DNA of 64,000 nucleotides from Spirosoma sp. KUDC1026 (GTDB lineage Bacteria; Bacteroidota; Bacteroidia; Cytophagales; Spirosomataceae), in contig NZ_CP056032.1 in assembly GCF_013375035.1 (NCBI RefSeq), positions 5,268,001-5,332,000 on the forward strand, in the 5' to 3' direction. Below, piece by piece: positions 22,774-33,652 of this stretch; position 1 is the stretch's first letter, and every line of letters begins with the position of its first letter. Both the position numbers and the translations under genes were made by a program. The notes under the pieces were generated by a model, which did no database searches, had not been told where the DNA came from, and saw only the letters and a program-made list of their open reading frames with translations.

Positions 22774-25380
22774 ATGAAATACATTCCGCTGCTAGCGGGC
22801 CTGCTGTTCACCTCACTATCTGTGTCGGCCCAGACGGCAACGTCCTCTTCTGCAACGCCCCCCTCAGCCAGTCAGTCCCGTACTGGTACTATTGACTCAC
22901 CCGCCAAATTTCTCGGCTACCAAGTTGGCGAACGGTTTACACCCCATTACCGTGTCGTAGCGTACGCTGAACAGGTAGCCAAACAGGTGCCCGGGCGGGT
23001 AAAAGTAGTGCCGTATGGGACTACCCACGAAGGTCGGCAGATGGCCGTCATCATTGTTTCGTCCGAAGCGAATATGAACCGGCTGGACGAAATCCGGGCC
23101 AACAACCTCAAACGCATCGGGATGCTGGACGGACAACCCACCAGCGCGAAGCAACCGGCAATTGCCTGGCTTAGCTACAACATTCACGGTAACGAAGCTG
23201 TCAGTTCCGAAGCGTTCATGGATGTACTATACCAATTGGTGAGTCCAACCAGCAGCCAGTCGGCTCTGTCGCAGAAAATCCTGAACTCGGCGATTATTAT
23301 TCTCGACCCAGGTCTGAACCCCGACGGCCACGACCGCTACGTCAACTGGTACAACCAGATGATGGGTCGTAATCCCGATCCAACGCCTTCGGCGCGGGAG
23401 CACAACGAACCCTGGCCGGGCGGACGCTATACGCACTACCTGTTCGACCCAAACCGGGACTGGGCCTGGCAGACGCAGGAAATCACCCAGCAGCGTATGG
23501 CCGTTTATCAGAACTGGATGCCCCATCTGCACGGCGATTTCCACGAGATGGGCTACGAGAGCCCATATTATTTCGCGCCGTCGGCAAAACCCTACCACGA
23601 AGATATTACCCCTTTTCAGCGGCAGTTCCAGCAAACGATCGGACAGTATTGCAGCAAGGCATTCGACAAAAACGGCTGGCTATACTACACCCGCGAGCGG
23701 TTCGACCTGTTTTACCCCAGCTACGGCGATACCTACCCAACCTATAACGGAGCCATCGGCATGACCTACGAGCAGGGCGGCAACAGCCGGGCGGGTCTGG
23801 CCATTCAGCGCCGGGATGGCGACACCCTGACGCTCCGCCAACGGATCGACCACCATGTAGCAGCCAGCATCGCTACACTCGAATCGGTTGCTGACCGGTC
23901 GGATGAGGTGGTAAAAGAGTTTGGCCAGTTCTTCGATAAAGCGCGTAACTCGCCAACAGGACCCTACAAGAGCTATGTTATCAAATCAAACGGCGACGCC
24001 GGGCGTCTGAAATCGTTGCAGGAGTTGCTGGAACGGAACAGGATCACCTATGGCTACGCGGATAAAGCGCAGAAGGTATCGGGGTTCAATTATACCAGCC
24101 AGAAAGAAGACAAGAACGTATCGGTATCTGCGGGCGATATGGTTATCAGCGCCTACCAGCCGAAATCAACCCTGCTAAAAATTCTGTTCGAACCCAATTC
24201 GAAACTGGAAGACTCAGCTACGTATGACATCACAGCCTGGTCGTTGCCGTACGCCTTTGGCCTGCAAACCTACGGGCTGAACTCCCGCATCGGCACAGGT
24301 GGTACCGCTCCAACTGCCCCCAAAGCGACTACAATGGCATCGGGTGCGAAGGTGTATGCTTACGTAGTAGCCTGGCAGTCGGCTCCGTCGGCGCAGTTGC
24401 TGGCGGGTCTGATGAAAAAGCAGGTTCGGGTCCGGGCCGCCGAGAAACCGTTTGAACTGGAAGACAGAAATTATCCGTCTGGCACGCTCATTATCGCCCG
24501 GGCGGGTAACGAGCGCTTCGGCGACCGCTTCGACGCGGTAGTGCAGCAGGAAGCCAGCCGCTGTGGCGTTACGCTAACGCCCGTTCAGACGGGTTTCGTA
24601 GCGAAAGGTTCCGACTTTGGTTCTGACTTTGTCAGCAGCCTCAAAGCACCTCGCGTGGGGCTGGTTATCGGCGATGGTACTCCTCCCCCATCGGCAGGTG
24701 AGGTCTGGCAGTTCTTCGATCAGGAGTTAGAGTACCCCATCTCGTTATTCGACGGCAATTCGCTTGCTTCGGTTGAGTGGAATAAACTGGACGTGCTGAT
24801 TCTGCCGACCAACTACAACTACGGTCGTTTTCTCAACGACAAGGTACTGGCCTCCATCCGGGAATGGGTCCGGGCGGGCGGCAAACTGATCGCGATGGAG
24901 CGGGCCGCTGCATTTCTGGCCGGTAAAGAAGGGTTCTCGCTGAAAGAAAAAGAAAGCAAAGCCGCTGAGAAAGACAAAGCCAAGAAAGATATTCTGAGCG
25001 AGTCGACCAAAATCTACGCCGATCGTGAACGGAGTGCTATTTCGGACGATATTCCTGGCAGTATCTACCGCGTCAACATCGACACAACGCACCCGCTGGG
25101 TTTTGGCCTGGAAGGCGGTTACTATACACTCGTTCAGAGCGCCTACGATTTCGATTTCCTGAAGGACGGCTGGAACGTTGGTTACCTGAAAGATAACAAC
25201 TACGTAGCGGGTTTCTCTGGAAAAAACGCCAAAGACAAACTCAAAAATACCCTGCTGATGGGCGTCCAGAGCTACGGGCGCGGCAGCATTGTGTACCTGG
25301 CCGATGATCCACTGTTCCGGGGTTTCTGGTACAATGGGAAGCTACTGTTCAGCAACGCCGTATTCATGGTCGGTAACTAA
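22774..25380 (+). CDS. Secreted zinc carboxypeptidase, M14 family
   Basis: An 868-residue exported protein with a signal peptide (MKYIPLLAGLLFTSLSVSAQ) and an M14-type catalytic domain. Zinc ligands H138 and E141 lie in NIHGNEAVSS, the third in LHGDFHEMGYE (H257), with DPNRDW (R228) for substrate carboxylate binding and a likely catalytic Glu in TYEQGGNS. After residue ~620 comes a class I glutamine amidotransferase-like fold (RVGLVIGDG...), found in a subset of Bacteroidota M14 proteins and probably structural. It should degrade peptides in the periplasm or at the surface. It is followed by a palindromic element, not a classical terminator. Confidence 0.88.
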   Translation: MKYIPLLAGLLFTSLSVSAQTATSSSATPPSASQSRTGTIDSPAKFLGYQVGERFTPHYRVVAYAEQVAKQVPGRVKVVPYGTTHEGRQMAVIIVSSEANMNRLDEIRANNLKRIGMLDGQPTSAKQPAIAWLSYNIHGNEAVSSEAFMDVLYQLVSPTSSQSALSQKILNSAIIILDPGLNPDGHDRYVNWYNQMMGRNPDPTPSAREHNEPWPGGRYTHYLFDPNRDWAWQTQEITQQRMAVYQNWMPHLHGDFHEMGYESPYYFAPSAKPYHEDITPFQRQFQQTIGQYCSKAFDKNGWLYYTRERFDLFYPSYGDTYPTYNGAIGMTYEQGGNSRAGLAIQRRDGDTLTLRQRIDHHVAASIATLESVADRSDEVVKEFGQFFDKARNSPTGPYKSYVIKSNGDAGRLKSLQELLERNRITYGYADKAQKVSGFNYTSQKEDKNVSVSAGDMVISAYQPKSTLLKILFEPNSKLEDSATYDITAWSLPYAFGLQTYGLNSRIGTGGTAPTAPKATTMASGAKVYAYVVAWQSAPSAQLLAGLMKKQVRVRAAEKPFELEDRNYPSGTLIIARAGNERFGDRFDAVVQQEASRCGVTLTPVQTGFVAKGSDFGSDFVSSLKAPRVGLVIGDGTPPPSAGEVWQFFDQELEYPISLFDGNSLASVEWNKLDVLILPTNYNYGRFLNDKVLASIREWVRAGGKLIAMERAAAFLAGKEGFSLKEKESKAAEKDKAKKDILSESTKIYADRERSAISDDIPGSIYRVNIDTTHPLGFGLEGGYYTLVQSAYDFDFLKDGWNVGYLKDNNYVAGFSGKNAKDKLKNTLLMGVQSYGRGSIVYLADDPLFRGFWYNGKLLFSNAVFMVGN

Positions 25381-25416
25381 GTAAAACTCCCGACAAGTCA
25401 GTATTTTTTCGTAACT

Positions 25417-25458
25417 ATGCAGAGACGCAATGATCGCCATGTCATTGCGTCTCTGCAT
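25417..25458. repeat. 17-bp perfect palindrome (REP-like)
   Basis: ATGCAGAGACGCAATGA and TCATTGCGTCTCTGCAT are exact inverted copies separated by 8 bases. No T run follows, so it is more like a dispersed palindrome than a terminator. The AGAGACGCAATG core resembles repeats common in some Cytophagales and cyanobacterial genomes. Confidence 0.8.
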
Positions 25459-25521
25459 TATTAAGCAGCGGTAATCTGCTAATAATGAACCTCTTTCCCA
25501 AATCACAAACCGTCCTCCTTG

Positions 25522-27774
25522 GTGAAACTTTTACTTAACCTTTTGGTAGGGTACCTATTGCTGACTCCCCTCTATAGCCTGGCTCAGAAGAAAAACGAAA
25601 ATTACCAGCTTCATATCAGTCGTGCTACGTCGCCTATTGTGCTGGATGGGGCTGTGGATGAACCCGCCTGGCAGACCGCCGAAGTGGCCACCAATTTCTG
25701 GATGGTCCTGCCGATGGATACCAGTCGCGCCAACGTGCGCACCGACGTTCGAATGGCCTACGACGCGCAGAATATTTACCTGAGTGCCGTCTGCTACCAT
25801 GGCAACGTCGAAGGTCCGTACATGGTCGAATCGCTCCGGCGGGACTGGGCCTTCCCCAAAAATGACAATTTTATTCTGTTCATGGATACCTTCGATGACC
25901 AGACAAATGGGTTCACGTTCGGCACTAATGCCGCCGGAGCGCAGTGGGATGGCCTGATCTATGAGGGCAGCAAAGCCAACCTGAGCTGGGACAACAAATG
26001 GTTCTCCATAGTGAAGAACTACCCGGACCGCTACGTTCTGGAAATGGCGATTCCGTTCAAAACGATCCGCTACAAGAAAGGCATTACGCGCTGGGGTATC
26101 AACTTCAGTCGCCAGGACCTGAAAACCACCGAAAAATCGTCCTGGACACCCATCCAGCGGCAGTTTCCTACGGCCGCGCTGGCCCTGACGGGTGTGCTGA
26201 TCTGGGATCAGGCCCCACCGCAGCCAGGCCCTAACATTTCCCTAATTCCTTACGCGCTGACGGGTCTGAACCGCGACTATCAGCGTGGTATCCCAACCGA
26301 AAATCGATTTAATGCGGGGCTTGACGCCAAAGTAGCCGTTACGTCGTCGCTGAACCTCGATCTGACTGTTAACCCCGATTTCTCGCAGGTCGACGTTGAC
26401 CAGCAGGTAACGAACCTCGACCGCTACGAACTGTTCTTCCCCGAGAAGCGGCAGTTCTTTCTGGAAAACGGCGATCAGTTTGCCAACTTCGGCTATTCGA
26501 CCATCCGTCCGTTTTTCAGCCGCCGGATTGGCCTGGGTGGGGTGCCGATCCGTTTCGGTGCCCGACTGAGTGGCAAACTCAACAAAGACTGGCGCCTGGG
26601 CGTCATGGACATGCAAACCGGCCACGTCGATGCGACGGGACTGCCCGCCCAGAATTTTGCCGTGCTGGCGTTGCAGCGACGCGTTTTTGCCCGGTCCAAC
26701 ATCGGGATTATGTTCGTCAATAAAGAAGCAATCAACTATGAGTCGGTTGCGAATAAAACGCTGTACTCCCGTTATAACCGCAACCTGGGAATCGAATACA
26801 ACCTGGCTTCGGCCAACAACCTCTGGAGTGGAAAAGCGCTTTACATCAAATCCTTCAGCCCTCAGCCGGTTACTACGCCCGAAACACCGGGCCTATCTCC
26901 AGAACAAACCACCGGGAATGACGAAGTCTATGCCGCGAATCTTCAGTACACCAGCCGCCGATGGCTACTGGGTGGGCAACTGGAATCCGTGGGCCGCAAT
27001 TACACCGCCGAAGCCGGCTACGTACCACGCCGGGGATACGAACGTAGTCTTGCCACGCTTGGCTACACGTTCCTGCCTACAGCTAGTCCCGTCCTGAACC
27101 ACGGGCCTACACTGACTTCGACCTATTTTTTCGATACGGTCTGGAAGCAGAGCGACAACGAAAACCTGCTCAGTTATGCCGTTACGTTCCGGAGTCGGAG
27201 TATTTTCACGGGATGGGTGGCTTCCGATTACGTGCGGCTTCTCCAGCCCTTCGACCCGACCAACACCGGCCGCGAAACGCTGGCCACCGGTACATCGCAT
27301 CGCTGGACAGCCTGGGGCACTAGCTTTGTCTCAAAACCACAGAGTGTGTTTACCTACGGCTTCTCAACCCGCTACGGCGGTTATTACGCCAATGGTACCC
27401 GCCTGAACCTCACTGCTGACGTGGGCTACCGGTTTCAGCCTTACGTCAGCTTAGCCGCCAGCGTGAGTTACAACGACATCCGGCTGCCCCAGCCCTGGGG
27501 ACGGACGACGTTCTGGCTGGTAAGCCCCCGTTTCGACCTGACCCTGACGAATACGCTCTACCTGACCACCTTTGTGCAGTACAACGAGCAGCAGAAAAAT
27601 ATGAACGTCAACGCCCGGATTCAGTGGCGTTATAAACCAGCGTCCGATTTCTTCCTGGTGTATACGGATAATTACCTGCCCAACGCTATGCAGATTGGTC
27701 AGGACGTACCGGGCTTCTTCTCGGTTAAGAATCGGGCGCTGGTGCTGAAGTGGACCTACTGGTGGAATCTCTAA
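25522..27774 (+). CDS. DUF5916 outer-membrane protein with CBM9-like domain
   Basis: Starts at GTG giving MKLLLNLLVGYLLLTPLYSLAQ, a signal peptide; the codon just before is TTG and is an alternative. Residues ~30-200 look like a carbohydrate-binding family 9-like beta sandwich (SPIVLDGAVDEPAWQTAEV, VRTDVRMAYDAQNIYLSAVC in parts). The remainder carries the DUF5916 marks VNPDFSQVDVDQQV and LFFPEKRQFFLENG, followed by many amphipathic strands typical of an outer-membrane barrel, ending LKWTYWWNL. The family is widespread in Bacteroidota, exact role unknown; it is likely in surface polymer handling. Confidence 0.85.
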   Translation: MKLLLNLLVGYLLLTPLYSLAQKKNENYQLHISRATSPIVLDGAVDEPAWQTAEVATNFWMVLPMDTSRANVRTDVRMAYDAQNIYLSAVCYHGNVEGPYMVESLRRDWAFPKNDNFILFMDTFDDQTNGFTFGTNAAGAQWDGLIYEGSKANLSWDNKWFSIVKNYPDRYVLEMAIPFKTIRYKKGITRWGINFSRQDLKTTEKSSWTPIQRQFPTAALALTGVLIWDQAPPQPGPNISLIPYALTGLNRDYQRGIPTENRFNAGLDAKVAVTSSLNLDLTVNPDFSQVDVDQQVTNLDRYELFFPEKRQFFLENGDQFANFGYSTIRPFFSRRIGLGGVPIRFGARLSGKLNKDWRLGVMDMQTGHVDATGLPAQNFAVLALQRRVFARSNIGIMFVNKEAINYESVANKTLYSRYNRNLGIEYNLASANNLWSGKALYIKSFSPQPVTTPETPGLSPEQTTGNDEVYAANLQYTSRRWLLGGQLESVGRNYTAEAGYVPRRGYERSLATLGYTFLPTASPVLNHGPTLTSTYFFDTVWKQSDNENLLSYAVTFRSRSIFTGWVASDYVRLLQPFDPTNTGRETLATGTSHRWTAWGTSFVSKPQSVFTYGFSTRYGGYYANGTRLNLTADVGYRFQPYVSLAASVSYNDIRLPQPWGRTTFWLVSPRFDLTLTNTLYLTTFVQYNEQQKNMNVNARIQWRYKPASDFFLVYTDNYLPNAMQIGQDVPGFFSVKNRALVLKWTYWWNL

Positions 27775-27870
27775 CAAAAATTGGGTGAAACAAACCGGGC
27801 TGGCCACCAGTTATTTGAGCAACCCGCTACGATAGGCGGAATGGCATACTACACTAAAACTACTCATGTT

Positions 27871-28059
27871 ATGAAAGCATTACTTCGTTTCTTCCCAATC
27901 GCATTTGTTGCCCTGTTCATGACGTTGTTTCTGACCAGTTGTGAACTGGTTGGTGATATTTTCAAAGGCGGTGTGTATACCGGAGTTATTCTGGTAGTTG
28001 TCGGTATCGGCGTCGTGATCTGGCTGGTCGCCAAGTTATTTGGCGGAGGCCGATCCTAA
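27871..28059 (+). CDS. Small membrane lipoprotein (62 aa)
   Basis: The ATG reading MKALLRFFPIAFVALFMTLF starts a short protein with lipobox LTSC, followed by GDIFKGGVYTG and a second hydrophobic segment VILVVVGIGVVIWLV. Similar two-segment proteins are common in Cytophagales and are often misnamed. Two upstream Met codons in the frame are less likely because they precede the lipobox unnaturally. A strong terminator follows. Confidence 0.6.
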   Translation: MKALLRFFPIAFVALFMTLFLTSCELVGDIFKGGVYTGVILVVVGIGVVIWLVAKLFGGGRS

Positions 28060-28074
28060 TCGATGTGTACGCAA

Positions 28075-28111
28075 TAAAAAAGCCCGACTTCGTGAAGTCG
28101 GGCTTTTTTAT
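28075..28111. terminator. Bidirectional terminator between lipoprotein gene and dapA
   Basis: AAAAAAGCCCGACTTC / GAAGTCGGGCTTTTTT forms a long stem with a tiny loop and T runs on both strands. Confidence 0.9.
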
Positions 28112-28129
28112 TCGGAAATAGGGAATGGA

Positions 28130-29026
28130 TTATGCTACCAGTTCCAGCAAACCATCGCGCTGCAAAACAACCCGCTGACGTTCGCTCAGATCGTCGGATG
28201 CTTTCATCAGCGGCAACCGGACTTCGTTCGAAACCAGACCCATAATTTCCAGCAGATTTTTTACGCCGACGGGATTGCCTTCTTCGTAGAGCAGCGGATC
28301 GATCCGCAGGAAATGACCAAGTTCTTTCTGCGCAAACGCGAAATCACCCCGCAGAGCCGCTTCGATCATGCCCGAAAATTTAGCGGGCAATGCATTCGCA
28401 ATAACTGACATAACGCCAACACCCCCAATGCTGATGATGGGCACCGCCTGTACGTCATCGCCCGAGATCAGCAGAAAATCGTCCGGTTTATCGCGGGCAA
28501 TTTCCATACACTGTTCAATCACGCAGGATGCTTCTTTTACCCCGATGATGTTGGGGTGCTGCGCCAGTTCACAGATCGTTTCGGCCGACATGTTGATACC
28601 TGTCCGGAACGGAATGTTGTAGAGAATGACCGGTACCGGGCAGGCATCGGCCACACGCGTAAAATGCTCAATGACACCCCGTTTACCGGGTTTATTGTAA
28701 TATGGGCAAACCGACAGAATCGCATCGACGCCTTCGAAGTCAATGTCTTTCATACCAGACACAACATCGGACGTTACGTTACCGCCAACGCCGTAGACAA
28801 TAGGCAGACTCTTTGGGTTATTTTCCTTAAGATACTGAAGCAGTTGTTTCTTCTCCGGCTTGGTCACCGTTGGCGATTCGCCGGTGGTACCCTGCAGAAC
28901 GATATAACGGACTCCCCCGTCGGAGACGTGCCGGACAAGGCGGCCGAAGCCGTCGAAGTCAATAGACTGATCGGCATTGAACGGCGTTACGATGGCGACG
29001 CCGGTACCGTGGAAACGAGTGCTCAT
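28130..29026 (-). CDS. dapA: 4-Hydroxy-tetrahydrodipicolinate synthase
   Basis: Condenses pyruvate with aspartate semialdehyde, the first committed step of lysine and diaminopimelate synthesis, in the cytosol. The start MSTRFHGTGVAIVTPF is chosen over an upstream Met because it matches the family N-terminus. Signature GTTGES is at 46-51, the Schiff-base Lys is K164 in IGVKEAS, and Y110, Y136 and R141 (YNIPFRTG) fit the active site. At 298 residues it is full length. A TAACTTTG box lies 25 bases upstream. Confidence 0.95.
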   Translation of the reverse strand: MSTRFHGTGVAIVTPFNADQSIDFDGFGRLVRHVSDGGVRYIVLQGTTGESPTVTKPEKKQLLQYLKENNPKSLPIVYGVGGNVTSDVVSGMKDIDFEGVDAILSVCPYYNKPGKRGVIEHFTRVADACPVPVILYNIPFRTGINMSAETICELAQHPNIIGVKEASCVIEQCMEIARDKPDDFLLISGDDVQAVPIISIGGVGVMSVIANALPAKFSGMIEAALRGDFAFAQKELGHFLRIDPLLYEEGNPVGVKNLLEIMGLVSNEVRLPLMKASDDLSERQRVVLQRDGLLELVA

Positions 29027-29050
29027 ATTGCTGTGAACCATATTGGTACG

Positions 29051-29058
29051 CAAAGTTA
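29051..29058 (-). promoter_or_regulatory. dapA promoter -7 box
   Basis: The minus strand reads TAACTTTG, an exact TAnnTTTG, about 25 bases before the ATG; the -33 element is weak. Confidence 0.4.
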
Positions 29059-29115
29059 GGGGAATTTACCGGGTAAACCGTTACGCGCCCAGCATGTGTA
29101 TGGGACAAGTTTTTT

Positions 29116-29170
29116 GGACAGGATTACGGGATTAAACGGATTTTACTTCACTGAAGATTCAATTAATCCG
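29116..29170. repeat. Dispersed repeat unit with imperfect hairpin
   Basis: GACAGGATTACGGGATT (29117-29133) is identical to the complement of 53260-53276. Further along, GGATTAA (29129-29135) pairs with TTAATCC (29163-29169). The shared 17 bases in two unrelated spacers mark a dispersed element. Confidence 0.65.
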
Positions 29171-29198
29171 CCCGGAGGCCAGGCAGCACTCCTGTCTG

Positions 29199-31346
<2,148 letters not shown>

Positions 31347-31501
31347 TCAGACCTAACTCCCTACCGACAATATTGGTTTTGTTTCTCCATTCGGCCAAAA
31401 AAAAGTACTTTTACGAGATAAAAAAATAACGATCCAGTCATTGGCAGGTTCTACCTTTCTAATGATTCAACAATTTGGTACCGCTGCTTAATTCACCGAC
31501 T

Positions 31502-32173
31502 ATGTCGCAACCACAGATCGCTCCTTCGCTGCTGGCCGCCGATTTCCTCCATCTGGACAAGGCGTTTGACTTAATTAACCAGAGTGAAGCCGATGCGCTG
31601 CATTTTGACGTAATGGACGGTGAGTTCGTACCCAATATTTCCTTTGGCTTTCCGCTCCTGAAAGTAGCGCACGAGCACTGCCAGAAACCGCTGGACGTAC
31701 ACCTGATGATCAATCAGCCCGACCGGTATCTGGAGCCGTTTGCCAAGGGTGGCGCGTCAACGATTCACGTTCATTACGAAGCCTGTCCCCACCTGCACCG
31801 CACGCTTACCCGTATCCGGGAGCTGGGCTGCCGCGCCGGGGTAGCTCTGAATCCACACACGCCGGTTTCGTTGCTGGAAGACGTACTGGAGGTCATTGAT
31901 GTCGTGCTGATTATGTCGGTCAATCCGGGATTTGGCGGGCAGTCATTCATCCCACAGACCTTACCTAAAATTGCTAAACTGAAGCAGCTTCTGCTGGCCG
32001 GGCAGTCCAGCGCGCAGATTGAAGTGGACGGGGGCGTTGGGCTCGACAACGCCCGGTCGCTGCTGAACGCCGGTGCCGATATTCTGGTAGCGGGCAGTGC
32101 CGTTTTTGGCGCCAGCGATCCGGCCGCCGTTATCCGCCAGTTAAAAGCCAGTCAGCAGCCAGCGATGGCCTGA
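31502..32173 (+). CDS. rpe: Ribulose-phosphate 3-epimerase
   Basis: Interconverts ribulose 5-phosphate and xylulose 5-phosphate in the pentose phosphate pathway. Full-length TIM barrel of 223 residues: IAPSLLAADF at the N-terminus, metal ligands in HFDVMDGEFVPNISFG, HLMINQPDRY, MSVNPGFGGQSF and IEVDGGV. A TACTTTTA box lies about 90 bases upstream. It supplies xylulose 5-phosphate, the donor of transketolases, some of which are encoded downstream. Confidence 0.95.
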   Translation: MSQPQIAPSLLAADFLHLDKAFDLINQSEADALHFDVMDGEFVPNISFGFPLLKVAHEHCQKPLDVHLMINQPDRYLEPFAKGGASTIHVHYEACPHLHRTLTRIRELGCRAGVALNPHTPVSLLEDVLEVIDVVLIMSVNPGFGGQSFIPQTLPKIAKLKQLLLAGQSSAQIEVDGGVGLDNARSLLNAGADILVAGSAVFGASDPAAVIRQLKASQQPAMA

Positions 32174-32217
32174 GTCCTCCGTCTATCTCCCCCTCGCTGA
32201 CCCGTAACCAGAAATTC

Positions 32218-33624
32218 ATGAAGCAATCACATCTGGCCGTTATACTCTGCCTGTTTTTATTGGCAACGGCCTGCAAGAATACGAACCAGAACCAGGACGC
32301 ATCGACTACGTTCACGGGCGATACATCGATCACAGCCGCGCCCCCCAGCCCCGAATGGGCAAAATATGCGTCGATCTACGAAGTAAACATCCGTCAGTTT
32401 TCTCAGGAAGGTACGTTCAAGGCCGTTGAGGCTCAATTGCCCCGTCTGAAAGAGATGGGAGTCGATATTATCTGGCTGATGCCCATTTTCCCGATCAGCC
32501 AGACCAGCAAAAAAGGCACGCTGGGTAGCCCCTACGCCGTTGCCGACTACAAAACCGTCAATCCGGACTACGGTACCATGGCGGATTTTAAATCGCTGGT
32601 CAACCGGGCGCACGCGCTGGGGCTCCGGGTCATTCTGGACTGGGTAGCCAACCACACGGGCCGCGACCATGTGTGGGTCAAATTCCACCCCAACTGGTAC
32701 ACTCAGGTTAACGGCAAGTTTGTGGCGCCGGTCGACCCCGCTACCGGCAAGCCAACCGACTGGACGGATGTTATCGACCTGAATTACGATAATGCTGAAA
32801 TGCGCCTGAACATGATGGACGCCATGCAGTATTGGGTGAAAGAGTTTGATGTTGATGGCTACCGCTGCGACGTAGCCGGGTACGTCCCGAATGACTTCTG
32901 GGCGGAGATCCGGCCCAAGCTGGACAAGATTAAACCCGTGTTTATGCTGGCCGAATGGGAAGACGACCCGGCGCAGTTCAAGTATTTCAACGCGAACTAC
33001 GGCTGGAGCATGCATAACATGATGAAAGCCATTGCCAAAGGGGCCCGAACGGCGGACAAAATCGATTCACTGCGGGAAGCTAACCAGCAGCGGTTTCCTC
33101 CCTGGTATTACCAGATGCTGTTTACCCAGAATCACGACGAAAACGCCTGGCACAATACGCTGGACGAAGCTTTCGGACCAGCCGCCAACACCTTTATTGT
33201 GTTGAGCTGTACGCTCGAAGGGATGCCGCTGGTGTATAACGGCATGGAGTCGAATCTGGATAAACGATTATCTTTATTCGAAAAAGACACCATTGCCTGG
33301 GGGAACTACCAAAAAAATGATTTCTTTAAGGCATTACTTACACTCAAACATAGAAACCGGGCGCTCTGGAACGGACGTGACGGTGGCAAAGTCGTTAAAA
33401 TTTCGACGGATCATGACGACAAGGTGTACGCATTTTACCGCCAGCTCGACAACGATAAAGTAGCCGTTATTCTGAACCTGAGCAGTCAGGAACAGACCGT
33501 ACATGTATCGGGCAACGGCTACGAAGGCATGTACACCGACGTATTCAGCCACCAATCCACCGAACTACGCGCCGACCAGACGATTACGCTTAAACCCTGG
33601 GAATACCGGGTTTTCACCAATTAA
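32218..33624 (+). CDS. Lipoprotein alpha-amylase family (GH13) enzyme
   Basis: A 468-residue protein with lipobox LLATAC near residue 19, so membrane-anchored in the periplasm or outside. GH13 signatures are present: DWVANHTG (region I), GYRCDVAG with the Asp nucleophile, LAEWED with the acid/base Glu, and FTQNHDENAW with the stabilising Asp. The C-terminal ~80 residues form the usual beta domain. It should hydrolyse alpha-glucans or maltodextrins. It lies 44 bases after rpe. Confidence 0.9.
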   Translation: MKQSHLAVILCLFLLATACKNTNQNQDASTTFTGDTSITAAPPSPEWAKYASIYEVNIRQFSQEGTFKAVEAQLPRLKEMGVDIIWLMPIFPISQTSKKGTLGSPYAVADYKTVNPDYGTMADFKSLVNRAHALGLRVILDWVANHTGRDHVWVKFHPNWYTQVNGKFVAPVDPATGKPTDWTDVIDLNYDNAEMRLNMMDAMQYWVKEFDVDGYRCDVAGYVPNDFWAEIRPKLDKIKPVFMLAEWEDDPAQFKYFNANYGWSMHNMMKAIAKGARTADKIDSLREANQQRFPPWYYQMLFTQNHDENAWHNTLDEAFGPAANTFIVLSCTLEGMPLVYNGMESNLDKRLSLFEKDTIAWGNYQKNDFFKALLTLKHRNRALWNGRDGGKVVKISTDHDDKVYAFYRQLDNDKVAVILNLSSQEQTVHVSGNGYEGMYTDVFSHQSTELRADQTITLKPWEYRVFTN

Positions 33625-33652
33625 CACGACTCAGTAATCCGAACGTACGTCT

